DNA of 64,000 bases from Distichodus sexfasciatus (lineage: Eukaryota > Chordata > Actinopteri > Characiformes > Distichodontidae): contig JAVGVS010000004.1 in NCBI GenBank assembly GCA_032718565.1, positions 7,427,029 through 7,491,028 on the forward strand, in the 5' to 3' direction. Both the position numbers and the translations under genes were made by a program. Positions 1 through 14,100 of the stretch are shown here, piece after piece. Each line of letters opens with the position of its first letter. Position 1 is the stretch's first letter. The notes beneath the pieces are model-generated. The model was not told the DNA's origin. It saw nothing but the letters and a program-made list of their open reading frames with translations, and did no database searches.

Positions 1-2619
1 ATTTATTATACAAAAAGTTAAGTTATCCTTTTAGTTTTTATTTTGATAATTATGGCTAATAGCTCATGAAATGAAGTTTAATTCATGAATGTAGCATATA
101 TGGAGGTGTACCTTTTGAAATAAATTATGAAAACACGTTTCACTTTTCACGGTATCTTTTAAATGCAAAATAAGAATTGGATTTTTGTTTGAAACTAAAA
201 TACATGGGCCATAATCATTGCCTGATAAATATACACATAACCAGTGTGTTAGAAACAGATAATCTATCCTGGGTTATTGCAGATGTTTATGGAAATTAAA
301 ATATTGTAGAAGAGCAGCAAAACTCGCTTCAATATCAAGTCATATGTAAGTTTAGCCTAGCTGTGGGGCCAAATTCCACAATTACGAACAACTAAATCCC
401 ATCTAGGACCAGACTGCGAAATGTTAACAATTGCAGTTGTAGTTATCACTTTATTATTGTAGAAAAGGTTTCATGATTGGAGTTAGAGTAGAGTAACTTT
501 CCATTTTCCATAGACTGGACAGAACTGCAGCACGTAGGAAGTACACAAAATATAAAAGGGACAAATTACTGACCTGCTTTACCCTTACTGTACCTTTAAT
601 TAGTCACTAATACTAGTGCATCTAAAACAAGGTCATTTATTTTTCACAATTTAATTAAAAAAGGTAATATATATGCTATATCCATTACACATTTGTTTTA
701 ATGTGTGATGATTATGATAACTCATGAAATTCAGAAATCTAGTATCAGCAACGATTGTGGTCTTTATGAAAGTTTATCTTTTTGAATTAAATTATGGAAA
801 CATATGTCCCTTTTTCACTATATTCTGATTTTTAAGATGCACCCGTATTTAAACTCAGTATTTTTAAGACTTCAATCAAACTATTGAATGGACAAGCCCA
901 AGGTTATACGGCTACATTTAGCTCCTTTATACTGACTAATGAGCCAAAAGAATGGAGGCTGAAGGAATGTGAGGTGAGGACATAATAAAATCCAGCTAAC
1001 TCTAGCTAGCGTGCTGGTCAGTTTGAGGACATTACTCCTTTAATCAGGCTCACTGGTAGTCTTTAAAAGCCATTCATGAGAACAATAGCCCGTAAAATTA
1101 CAAGGCAAGGAGTCTTGAAATCACGGCGTGAGTGGCTGGACCTGATAAGACCGAGTCCAGGCCCTGAATAAACAAACAGCTTCTGGTCACTTTCCTCCGA
1201 CGCCGAGAGAAAAAAAACATACATCTGGAAAAGTGAGTTGAGCTCGACGCGAGTCGTGATTGACTCAAGAGGAGACAATTAGAGTCGAATTACTGCAAAC
1301 TGCCCTAAAAACCCCAGGGAGGGGGCCACCTGGGGCACCAAATGAGAGACCATTACATTGCGAACCTTAAAAACAAGAGCGTCAAAGTACATGTCTCGGC
1401 TGGTGATACACAGGACGTATTTTTGATATAGAATCTCTGAGATCGAAGAGCAATTTTAGGACATTTGTGAATTAAAAAAAGAAAAAAGAAAGTACCAATA
1501 GTGTGATTTTTTTTGATTACATGGTATTTTGCCTTCCAAAAGACCCATATATTTACAATTATATAATGATATATATATCTTTAATAATCTTGTATAATCT
1601 AACATAAAATTCGATAGCATTATGACCATCTGAATATAATGGTAAACAGTAGAAAGCAGTATTTGCTTGTAGTATAATTAGTTTACTGCTGTTTTTATTC
1701 GTATAAAACAATACAATTTGAAAAAGAATAACAGTGCTGAGATAAAATGTAGAGAAGTCTGGAAATCACAGGAGTTAATCACGGGTAATTTTAAACTAAA
1801 TCATACTAAAATTCGAGTGAAATTGAAAAGCAGCTAAAGCTAACTGGTATCAGGGCAAATGTGGGCTCAGGTGTGATACGCCGCTATACATGTCACTTAA
1901 AATTTCGAGTGGATGCTCAGTTCGTGCTCATGGTATATGTTATTGTTTAATCCGCTTTGCTGCATTAGACATTTAAAGTGCAACTTCCTGTGAAATTTCA
2001 CACCAAAACCATCCACGATAAGCCATTATTAACTTGTGTGCCATTGTAATACTTGCAAATACGTCAGCTAAGATATGCGCTAATTTTATTTTTAAAAAGT
2101 GCAAAAGAATGCCATTTTAAGGTGAGATAGTGCCTCAAAAGGTATATTCGTGCACCTTACGTCTCCTAAAATTTAAACTTGGTCCATGTTTGAACGTGAC
2201 ATTTTGTGCTAATAAGCTACAAGTTTTTACTTTTGGGAAATAATTACATGGTTTGCACCAAAAGAACAAAAATAACCATTTGACAGTTTTTGGAAATTGT
2301 AGTGCTCACAAAAGCTTATCTTTTATTTTTAATATGAGGAGTAGTGGCATTTTCGACTTCAACTAAATATGACAGGTAGCCTTGCAAAAAAAACGAGAAC
2401 AGCAAACCGCGAAAAGTCATCTTCACCAACACGAACAACTCCTTTATCATTTTTTCTAATCTGTCGATTTTAATCATAACATCAACGTTTTGCAATTATT
2501 TTCTGAGAAATTAGAGCTGCCGGAGCTCGGCGTGCATGTGTGAGCATGTGTGTGTGACTTCACTTCCCAATTTTAGAAGGCAAGCAGCAAAAAAAACCTC
2601 TTGCCATCCGGTTATGGTC
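1..2619. other. AT-rich upstream intergenic DNA
   Basis: I see no gene here. The stretch is AT-rich with short scattered open frames that lack splice support and resemble no family I know. It lies directly upstream of the CpG-rich first exon of the FLI1-like gene, so it may hold distal promoter elements, but I could not pick out a convincing one. Confidence 0.5.
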
Positions 2620-3330
2620 TACGCGCAAAATTTCGTAGCTGCGACGCTCGGCGCCGATGGCTGAAGGCGCGCGCGCACGGCCGCTGTAACGGCGCTCTAA
2701 CGGCTTCACGCGCGCATCTCAAGCCTCTACATGAACCGAACCCGCGGCCGCGATGGAGTGCAATATTAAGGTAGGCGCTTTTTAACTGTCTGATCTGCAG
2801 CCGCCCACCAACACCTACAGCAGCACCGGCGGCGGCGGCTCGGTGCTTTTTGTGCGCGCGCGACTCTCGGTGTAAATGAGCGCTCGCACAGCTCCCCACT
2901 CTTTCCTTCTCGTACAAAATTTCCTCTTCCTTCCCGTTCGTGGTCGAATGTCGGTTCTTTAATAACACAAGAAACCGCCGCGACATTTTCGCGCAGATAA
3001 AAAGCCCCAAACGGTGTCCGGGGTCGCGAGAGACAGTAAGAAACGCGGACACAGGAGATTATCACCGTTATTCTCGTTTTTTCTTGTTTATGATCCCGGT
3101 TCGTGGAATCAAGTTACGGTCGTACGCGGCCCCCAGAGTCATCTCTTTTTTAAAGGATGATCGTGATGAAGAATGCAGACGTTTTGGGGATTAAACCCCC
3201 TTGATGGTGGTTTTAATTAATTATTTCGAGCCTGGCGCGTGGACGGCCGAGAGCGCGCGCGTGGCCGTGAGCCCCTGGGGCCTCAACGCGGATCACGGCG
3301 GAACAAATTTCTCCTGGTATTTTTTTGTTA
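2620..3330 (+). promoter_or_regulatory. CpG-rich promoter and first-exon region of the FLI1-like gene
   Basis: CpG dinucleotides become dense here (GCGCGCGC runs, GCGGCCGC just before the start codon) against an AT-rich background. The first coding exon (2753-2770) lies inside it. No clear TATA box is visible, which fits a CpG-island type promoter. The transcription start is not determined; it is inferred to lie upstream of 2730. Confidence 0.6.
2731..2769 (+). other. Short upstream ORF overlapping the main start codon
   Basis: An ATG at 2731 opens a 12-codon frame that overlaps the main start (2753) in a different frame and stops at 2767-2769, one base before the first donor. Its context is weak (T at -3, A at +4), whereas the main ATG has G at -3 and G at +4. 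It may reduce translation of the main frame if the transcript starts upstream of it. Confidence 0.45.
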
Positions 3331-5109
3331 TTTCTAATAACACAGACAGAAGTCGTGTCATTTACATTTTTAGCGAGTCCACGTGTGTTGTATGTGTTTA
3401 CAAGTCTTAATGTTACTGCGACGTGTAGTCATATACATCAAACGTTAAAATACTCTCTTATACTTATGTCAGTGTATAAAGAATAAAGTAATTAAATTCG
3501 TACCCGAATGCCTTCAGAATGCAAGCAAATATTAAGCGTTAATGCAACATTACAATGAATAACAAGTAAATAGTAAATAATCATAGTGAAAAATAATCCT
3601 CATCAAAATTAACGAGATTCAGAATTCTTCGTTACCACAGAATGAAGTCAACAGCTACTTTGAAATTTCGTTTGAAATCTTTTTCATTTATTTATTTAAA
3701 TCTGCGTCGAGTCACCTTGGCTATTGAATAAAACCGTTTTGAGGCATTTAAGCTTTAGATCATGTCTGGAAACTACAAGTCAGTGAATCGTGACTGGCGC
3801 AGACCTACATTGTTATTTCATTCAAATAAATAGCTTAAATATGTACGAAATTATACTCTTCCTTTAATATTTGTTAAATTATATCTCGTTATAACGGTCT
3901 TAACGTTACATCGACTTGAAAAATAAACTATCACGTTGTAAAATGTGATCAAGAAAATGTTTCAAAAATATATTGTATATATATTTTTTCAAGATCATTG
4001 TGAAATTTACATATTTAGATTCCTAATTATGAGAATGTATATTTCACAATTATTTTTAATAGTTATGAATATTTTTTTTGTTGGGCCTAGGTGTTTTATG
4101 GCTAACTGGTTTGGTGTGCATCGATGTGTGTGTTTTTATAAGTTTATTTGCATGTGTTCATTGGGCATCTGCATGTTTGTAGGGCATGTTGAGGGTTGTG
4201 CGTGTGTTAGTATGTTATTCCCTGCAGGACTGAGTTTTTAGGGAATGCTTGTGAGCATGGCAGGCTCTTGGCAGGTGTCGTTATCTCAGCTCAACACACT
4301 TCCTGTCTTAGACCTCACACTTTCCGCACACACTTCCGCTCTCCGCGTACCAAAAAGGCAACAAAAAGAGTGACAAAATGAAGCCGTTTGGATCTGCATT
4401 GTTCCACATTTTCAATGCCCCCCCCCCAAGAAAGAAAACCGTCGCGCAAAAAAACAAAACGGGCGCTTCGGTAACCGGAGCTGAACGGAGACTGAAACGC
4501 CCGTTTTTTTGCGCGGGCTCACGACCATTTTTATTTGCGCGCCGATGTTGTTGATTAAAAAAACTTGTGAAAACCACAAAAGTTTTTTTTTTGCAGTTCA
4601 GGGCGCAGCTGCTGCGAGTCTATTTGCAAAATCAGCACGATTCAACTGCGACTTCTGCTTTCTCTCAATCTGCACCTCAGCACAGTAACGAAAAAGCTGG
4701 TGGATAATGGGCTGTGATACCATTAAAACCATCAAACATGACCAATGTAACACCCCCAAAATATTTTCGGCTATGGAATCTTCTAATGTTCAACCTAAAA
4801 TTAGCAATTTGCACTAGTGTTTTTGCACATCTGTGAAATTTGCTCATTGCCTTACGTTTCATTAGTATTTATGTACATTTACATGATGCAAATGTGCTTT
4901 AATATGCTTTAATATTTACTTATATAATATATTATATACTTATATTTACTATACTATACTAATATACTTATATTCTAAATTGTGATATATTTTGTTGTTC
5001 TAATTTTGTGGTTAGCACAGAACCATATACTGCTATTTCAGTTCTAAAGGGCACCAAGATCTTAAGAGGTCTCAAGCATTAAAGATTTCTAGTTTATTGT
5101 ACTATTGCA

Positions 5110-5174
<65 letters not shown>

Positions 5175-8100
5175 AATAATAATAATAATAAATAAGTAAA
5201 TAACAGTTATCGTACTCTTACATGGTGCATCAGTACGAATTCCCTTGAATTTGTAGGGCAGAACATTTTTAGATTTGCATACAATTTTACATTATGACTT
5301 ATTTGTTTTTCTATATTTGCTGAAACAGAATTTGGCATATTCAGTAGACAGACATTTAGGAAACCAAATAACCAACACTGACCTGAGGTGAGGTCAAAAG
5401 ATCCTAAAAGATCATTTCCTAAATAGTTCCAGAATCATTTCAGTTTTTTGTAAACATATTTTCCTTCACCTGTTAAAAACTGTAAGTTTTACTATAAACA
5501 ATATTTGTTTTGGGTTATTTCTTCTGCATCATTCAGCAAAAACTTCTTGTAGTCTGCAGAATGTTATCCATCCTTTTAATTTGGCAAGTTAGGATTTACA
5601 ATGGAAATGTATTTCTGGTTGCACCAAAATTTGTGGGTGCACCTGGAAATGTCATTTCGATTTCTCCAGGTTTTCTTGTGCCCTACTTATAAACTGCCAA
5701 GATAGGTTCTTTGCAATTCTTAATTCAAAATGAGAATTTTAAGCGTTAAGGGCACTCCTTCTGCTTGGTGCCCCCCAAAGTCTAAACAGCTTTCAAGCAT
5801 TGAAAATAATTTCCTGATATTTAAAAATGTGAAGTGATGTGGTCATTCTTCGCCAATTAAGGCACAACTACATAAATTAATGCAATTAAAGATTTATTCT
5901 TGGTTAATACCTGTTCAATTAAGGGGGCACTCCAGCCAAAACTGAAACAACAAATGTGTTTTCAGATAACATAAAATTGAATTTAAATGTAAAATGAAAA
6001 ATACTTTGGGCTGTTATTTAGTGTAAAAGAAAAAACAAAACTCCCAAACTACGATTCTGAAAGTGTAATTCTATGTTTTTTGGACAGGAGCATTAAATCT
6101 CTCTTCAACTTTAACCTCAAAAATTGTTTTTGCAGAAAGTCTGCAAGCTGTTTGCTCCAGCAGTTATGTTTGGTTTCACAACCTTCGATGCGAAACTCAT
6201 TAGACAGAAGTCCCGGTTGTGGCATTCGTGGCTACTAGAAATGAGTTTAGCGTGTAAGTTCATCACATACCTCCACACACACACACCAAATGAAACAATT
6301 GTGTTCAGGGCACAGAGAGAATGCCTGTGTAGTCTGATATATGTGTATTCAACTGTATATTTATGTTTCGTGGCTCAACAATGTTTTAGAATTTATTAAC
6401 AACATGAAGAGTACACAATTACACATAGCTTTAGTTGATTATTTTATAAAATTACCATAACATTTTCTTCAAGCAACTATCAAACGTAGTTGTGCACATT
6501 TACAAAATTTGGATGGACTGTTCTTTTCACAAGGATGGTCAAGAATGTAATTTTTATGAATTTAGTCGAGTAGATCACATTTTGTAAACTAATTTACTTA
6601 CTCTTCACCTCTCTCATGCTCTGAAGTGCAAAAAAACCCCTGCTCTTTCTCCCAGGTATAGAGGAGTGTCGAAAGCGTTGATGCTAATTTTGATAACCTC
6701 TCCTCCTAATCTTTCTGGCCCTAGTTTTTGGAGCTTGAGTTACTTTCACTTCTTCACTGACCTGCTTTACAAAACTTGGTTTGCATGTAAAACTGCAGCA
6801 AGGGGGTGTTCTGAGCAAATCAGCATGCAAAGCTGATTTCTGACCTGATTAGGTTAGTGTCTAAAAAGTCACTGGCCACAAGAGAGGGGACTAGACTCCA
6901 GATATAGACTCAGGACATGGGTCAAAAACTCAATTACAATACAAAAACAGTGGAAAGAATTGCATCCAAAAAAGAAAAATGCGTTAAAAATTATTTTTTG
7001 CAATTTAATATCTGTAATCATCACTGAAATGAATTTCTGATTTTCATGGATTTCACTATCAGCCATAATCATCAACACTAAAAAAAAGGCTTGAAATAAT
7101 TTATTGAAATATCTAATTAAATGTTTTTCGTATAATTAAATTGCAAAAATAACGAAAAATCTTTTTTTCTGTAGGCATTACTTCAGGTATTACTTCAGTT
7201 TCAGTAATTATTTACTCATTTTCAAAAACACAGTTTTAACTAAAAATAACTAAAAGCACTCAGAGTGCTGTTTTTATTTTAAAGTCACAACTGTTGTGAG
7301 ATCTTTTGGCACAGAAAAGAATTTCTGCAAGTAAAATGGCTTCTTCCTACAGTCTGTATGCCTGGAATTTTCACCACATCACCCTCCACTGGATGTATAA
7401 TGAGCTGCAGTAAACTACATTTTATCATTTTAGAATGCCCAAGCCTTACTTCTTGATAAGTAACTCTAAAGTAATGCAGTAGTCCTGTAGCATTACATGA
7501 GATGTCCATCACAAGCCTTACAATAAAATATTTTGAACAATAGTGTAGACAATAAATAATCACAAACACACATAGTTTTTAAAATTGCTTTAAAATGTCA
7601 TTAAATGAACAAAAGGCAAACGACAATGCTGCTCTGATGGTTTGTTAAGGTTTGTCTCCTCCTATTGATATTTTGGCCCCAATACCTCAAACACTCGCTG
7701 CAGATTTTGTTTTTGGCTCAAATTGACCCTCGTCTCTCTCTCCCGTTTCCTATCCCCTGGCCCGAGCCAAAAGGTTTCGCTGCACATGGGGGATCGATTT
7801 CCTGTGGGTCACTAAAAAAGCCGGCGTGGCCTTATGTCTTTCAGGAACCTGTCCCCAGCCCTTCCAAACAAACCCCCACGTGCCACACTCCTAACACAAA
7901 CACCCCACATTTAAATAGCACATACATTTGAATATATAAGCATGTTGAAACTATATTTGAGGTAGGAAGGCCATGAATATAGACCAGTTTAATATTTATG
8001 TCTCACCCTGACATCACCAGTTTAATAAATCTTGAGGATATATATAAAGGATAAATAAATGCTTCCAGCAAACTTTGCACTTTAAGATTGAAGCTTACTA

Positions 8101-11100
8101 CAATAATGAATATCCATATGCGTGTGTTATTTAAGTTGGTTTGTTAGGATAGACTGATGCGTTATATATGTTTAGGAACGATAATGATGCAAAAATCATT
8201 ACTAATAATCAAGAAGAAGCGATAACCAATATTTTGTCTGCTGTGAAAATGAAATTGATGCTAAACTTTAGAACAACAGATACTCAAAAACTTGATTCAA
8301 ATACTTTTTAGCACTATGTTTAAATTCTGAGAACCTTTACATCATGTTGTATTCAACTTTAAAAAAAATTGCATGACTTCTAAGCTTCTGTGTCCAGACT
8401 GTTTCAGGGCTGCATCAGAACCACAGTAGTTATTTCTACCCATTAATTATCATATTACGCATTTACGATACTTGGTAGGCTTGTAAATACATCAATCCTA
8501 CACTGATATTGATTCAATGGTCATCAGTCATAAACCCGATCCAAATGAAAACACTGGTCAGACATCATACATATTGTAACGTCACTTTATATTGAACAGG
8601 CTATTTTTATTAAAAGAAGTTTTTTTAATGTCTGGTTGAGCTGAGGAATAAATGGAATAAATGATTTGCTTTTGGTGATTTGATAAACGGAAGTGACTTG
8701 TCGTTGTGTTCGTCAGCAGATGATATTGTCATATATCAATCCTGAAATTTAATCGAGAGGTGGAGCTGCTGCTGAACTTAACCGAAATATGGCAGATGTT
8801 GAATCATTTATCCATTGCAACAATATAATACGATATTCCGTGAATTTGGTTGTAGAGTTGACACTCCTATTGCCTATAACCGTAAAGCGCCTTCTTTAAA
8901 TATCAGTGCTGATAATTAACAGACCAAGTTTTTGGGTCTGTTGAAACAACGATAATCAACTTTCGGGGATCTGCTCTGGAGTTTTTTAAGCATCTCTTGA
9001 AGAGTTATTTTCAATAACCTGGACAAAAAGGAAGAATGAAACCTTTCCTTGTAAAAGTGACCAAAAATGGTCATAAAATGCTCATCAGATTTGGTCTAAG
9101 TTAATGAAGAAAAGATTTTTAAAGTGGGACACTCTTTAATTCAGCAAACAGTCTTTTTGGAGACTGGCTACTTCATCAGAGTATCAAATGGTTACCTTTG
9201 GTCAAAGAATGGCTTACAGTATGAGTCCAGGAAGGGTACTTGAAGCTGGGACTGTTTGGAAAGAGGAGGCTTTCTTAGGAAAAAAATCACATATCAAAAT
9301 ACTCATTTGAACATTTTCCGCCTCAGATTTACTCTTACATAAGTTAGCAAGAGATCATTGTCACAGCCAAGATGTGGACTCAGCCAACCGTTCGGTCCTG
9401 ATGAATCGTGCAGGACATTGCAGACGTCACAAACTGGAAATATTTGGGAAACTAATACCACACCCCACATTGTTCCTTTCCCCACTGTGAGGATTTTTCT
9501 TATATAAAACTCTGACTCAAAAGCAGGGAAGGCCATTTTACTCACAGGTGATTTAGAGGATGAGTCACATTTAAGATTGTTTTCTTGGTGTTTTGGGGAG
9601 GCTACTCTGGGAAGCGACACTACTAGAGACGCTTAATTAAAGCCTAGATCGCATTTACCCTCCTCTCTGTTGACACAGACACACTGAGCTATTCCTGGCC
9701 AAGCGAAACCCCGTCTCTGAACTTCCTGCTGTAGAGTAAAGCTAATAAATGGCCTCAGCCTGGTTAAGATTAGCCACTTAGATGAACGTTATTGTCTATA
9801 AAGAAAAATAACTAGTTTGCAAATGTATGCAAAAACAGAGTGACTGCCATTATTCTATCATCATGTGGTCATCATCATAAGAATAGCTTATATAAAAGCC
9901 AAAGTAACATGTTTTTACACTGATTGATTCATTTATTACATTGGAGATATCTCTACAAAAGGAAGGCTGATAATTTTGAGGGTCAGTGAGGAACGGTCAT
10001 AACTGACTTAGGGCCTGCTCTGAGTTTTCGGAACGCGATGAAAGGTTACTTTAAATTAAATCACTTCATCCAAAAAGGGAATTAAGGGAATTTAAGTAGT
10101 GATTATTTGTCGTATCAACACACCACCCCAGTGCAGTGCACCACAACAACGAAATGTGACCTTTGCATTTGACCCATCCGTGAAGGAGCAGTGGGCAACT
10201 TTCTTCGGCAGCACCTGGGGAGCAGTGCTTGGGGTAGGTACCTTGCTCATCAGTACCTCAGTAGTACCTTTAGCGATCCAGGACTTGAACTGGCCATCTT
10301 ATGATAATTGGGTCAGCGCTGTAGTACATTTTCAAACAGTTCTTGTAAAATGCCCCAGTTAGATTGAGAAATATGATTTTTGAAATGGGGTAATCACACA
10401 GAAAGCTTTTGGGGAGACTGTTTAAATTCAGAGAGGCCTCTTGGGTTAAACAGAACAGCTGACTTGAAGTAAATGAAGCATTATGAAAGCATTTCTTTAA
10501 CTTTTTTGAGCTTGATCAGATACTGTTTTAAAATTGTAATGTTTTATTTGAGATATTTTAAAAAAATATTTTATTATCTTAGTAATTAGCCTTTTAAATT
10601 TGTCTTAATTTATTTGTTAAACTTTGTTCTTACAGTCTCATGGCAGGTGCAGCGCATTTCATTCCTTTGTGCTTCTGTAACTGTGTATGTAACAAATAGA
10701 CTTTAACCTTTTAATCTTCTTACATACCCTCATCTGAGCTCTGTCGGAGCTGCTGTGTTGCAGAAGCTCTGTATCCGTGTTAGTGATGACCAGTCCATAT
10801 TAAGCTCGGCCTTCATGGGTCCCCAAGTCATGCACATAAAGGGCGAGATCACGTCCCGGCATGGCTGTGTTCGCCAGGGCCTCCGAGGAGAGCACAGGTC
10901 CACTGAACCTGAAGCTGGACTTCAGCACACACATCCAACTCACCATAAGCAGGCTGAACATGTTCGCGGCTCCAGGTCAGAAAACATATATTACAGCATC
11001 AGGCTAAAATGACATATCGATTCAATGATTTAACTGGCTCACTTAGCACTGATCTAAAATGAAAATAGTGATCAGACATCACACTATAGTGAGCGTATTT

Positions 11101-14100
11101 TTTTCAGAATTTAATGCAAAAAGATAAATTTCATATATTCTTTATTATCACTGATAATGATTTTCACATGCTGTCAGTCATAACCATCAACATTACAACA
11201 AGAAAAGATCTGAAATATTTTTTAGCTGCATTACAATAAATAGATCCAGATTACAAAATTACAAAATGTACTTGTATTTTCGTGTCACTTTATATTTGAA
11301 CAGGAAGTCTTATCATTGATTAAAAGAATAAATTGCATAGAAATAAAAATGTCAAATGATACTGGTTGCTTTCTGTGATTTGATATTAATGGAAGTGATG
11401 GTGTTAAATCAGCACATGATACTGTCTGATATCCATTGTTGGCTCCTGAATTGAATTGAATGTAAATCGTATAAGTAGCACATCTTGTCATATCAGCAAA
11501 CATCATTGTTATCCCGCAATTGATATAATATATTATCATCATATGAACTTTATGCCCATTATCCAGAAAACACCAAAACACAGGACAACAGATTTTAGTG
11601 TCTACAGGATGGTTGATCAAAGAGGCATCCAGAAATAAAGCAGATGGATTTATTAATAAGAGATAATACAAATTAGTTGATCTTTTTATGTTGACCTTTA
11701 GTGAAAATGGAGATTTCAAAAAAGTCAGAAAGCATTAAGGCTGTTAAGTTAATGAATGAACACATTCTTAAGCCTTTATTAGTCAGTTATGTTCAGTTTC
11801 ACCATAGAGCGATGAAATAGAAATTTAGATTTAATTTACTCAAATGTGCTTAACCTTTACAGAATCTATAAAGTTCTATTTTAAAACATGCTATTAAACA
11901 TTTATTGGAAGACAAGGCCCTAAAGAAATTAGCTGGGATAACAGTAATGAGTCTCAGTTGCCAACATTTTCTTTTTAATTTGTTCTAAAGAATGTTAAGA
12001 CATTATAATAAAAAAAATAATATTATTCAACAGGAATGAAGAAAACCCAATAAGGTAATATTTTGAAAACTATGCATTAAATGTACTCTTCACATTCTGT
12101 AGCTACTTAACAGTGTTGGGAAAGCTACTTTGGAAATGTAATGCGTTCCAATTACAAGTTACCCTATCTAAAAATGTAATAGTAGAATAACTATTTTAAT
12201 TACTTTAACACGGAAATGTAACTAATTACATTTGATTACTTTTGGATTACTTTTCTACATTTTGAATGAATTTTCTCAACTGTCAACCATTTTCAGTTTT
12301 GAAACCTGCTTAATCTTACAGCATTACTCAACACTGACTGCTGTCAAAATCCTTTTAAGCTCCTCAACACAGCCACAGCCGTGTGACTTCAACACCTCAA
12401 CACTGCTTTACTGTGAGATCATGCTGATCTTTGAATACCTATGCCTGCTAAATGAAAAATTTGATATTCAACATTTGGTGAACATCACTGAATAAGCAGT
12501 TGTCTATTTGTGTGGGATTGATTGTGCGTGTAGCGTCTGCTCACTACAGCTAATTTTTATTTCCTGCAATGGACTAGGCCTACATCGTAGTTCCAATCTG
12601 GCATTGCAGGCCTCCTCGCAACTGCAGCTCAGACCACTTGTAGGCTGTAGATCCAGCAGCAAGTGGGTGTTGCAAATTCAAACATGATAAGAGAACCAAT
12701 TAGACATACCGGAATAGTATCAAACTTTCAGCTATAAATGGAGGATGTTGTGCACAAGAAAAAATGGCAAAACAATAATATTATTAAACAAATAGCCAAT
12801 GTTTCTGCAGAAGATATTGAGATGTAACTGAAATTGTAATCCTGAATATTTCCTGAAAGTAACTGTAATTTAATTACACATTTTTTCAAAGTAATGTAAC
12901 TGATTACTGTTATTTTTATTACGTTTATTACGTAATTCTGTTATATGTAACTTGTTACTCCCCAACACTGCTACTTAAGAACAAATCTTAAATACAAAAA
13001 CATGGATGAATGTCAGAATCAACATATAAACTACGTAAGTGGGTTTAAGAACAAATTTCTTCTCAAGAATGATTGGTGGATAAGGCCCAATAATCTATAA
13101 TCATTAATTTATTTATATAATGTAACCCAAAGTGCTATACATTATGAACATCAGGAAAAAGATAAACATAAGAACAAGCAATTTGAGTATAAATATGTTT
13201 TAGATCATAAAAGAGAACATGTGACAAATAAATGAAATTTGAGACAATGAACTGATTGTAAATTATGAACAATTAAAAACAAAAAAATTAAAAATGTAAG
13301 AGGCCGGGCTGTGACCCCCCATGCCCAGGTTTGACCTTGGTGTTCTGTTGAAATTTTACCCTGGTGTTCTTACCTGCCCCCTGTACATGTCTTTCCAGTC
13401 GTGAGTCACCGGTGGAGTGCAGTGCCGCCAAAAGGAGTCGCCACATCAGCAGTAACGATGGGGGCCAGATGCTCTACTCCAACTCGTACCCAGAGCCCCG
13501 GTCCAGTCCCCAGGCTGCGACACCCCCCAGCAGCACCACTGAGGAGAAGAGGGTGATCGTCCCCGCAGGTGAGACGCCATACCCTCTCGAAAAATATGTA
13601 CAGTCAAGGGTGCAGTTAGTATACTTTTTCTAGACTAAAAATCTAATGCATCCAAAAATATTATATATTGAATATAGAATATTCATAGAATATGAAAATA
13701 GCTTAGATTAAATTAAGAAAGCAAAGGACCTTTTTCATGATATTCAAATTTTTTGAGATGCACTGGTAAGCAAACTCTTCACTTTTTATGTACTTAACAG
13801 AGATACACTAATCAGAGTTTGTTTAGGTGCTAAAAAGAGTTTGCTTATACTGAAAAGCATTAGGAAAAGGGTTAGGTTCTGTACTTTAAAGTTTAAGTAT
13901 TCTTGTCTTGTAGATATTGAGAGTTTATATCTTTATTTATAGTGGTCTAGTGTACTCTTAAATAATACCTTAATAGAAACCTAATAGTAAACTGTTTATT
14001 GTGGGTATGATATTTAGTTCAGTTAAAGAAATCTTGCAAGCATACTTGCTGTATTTTACTATTATTATACAACAAACAGTTTATTAAACTAACATATTAA

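Larger units (their letters stand above)
2771..10763 (+). other. Intron 1 of the FLI1-like gene
   Basis: Eight kilobases between the MECNIK exon and exon 2. It holds a TA microsatellite, a GC-richer block at 4.26-4.64 kb with ETS, GATA and E-box motifs, a second GC-richer block at 7.66-7.89 kb, a degraded hAT copy near 8.5-8.9 kb and a SINE-like repeat at 10.1 kb. No additional exon could be supported. Confidence 0.6.
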
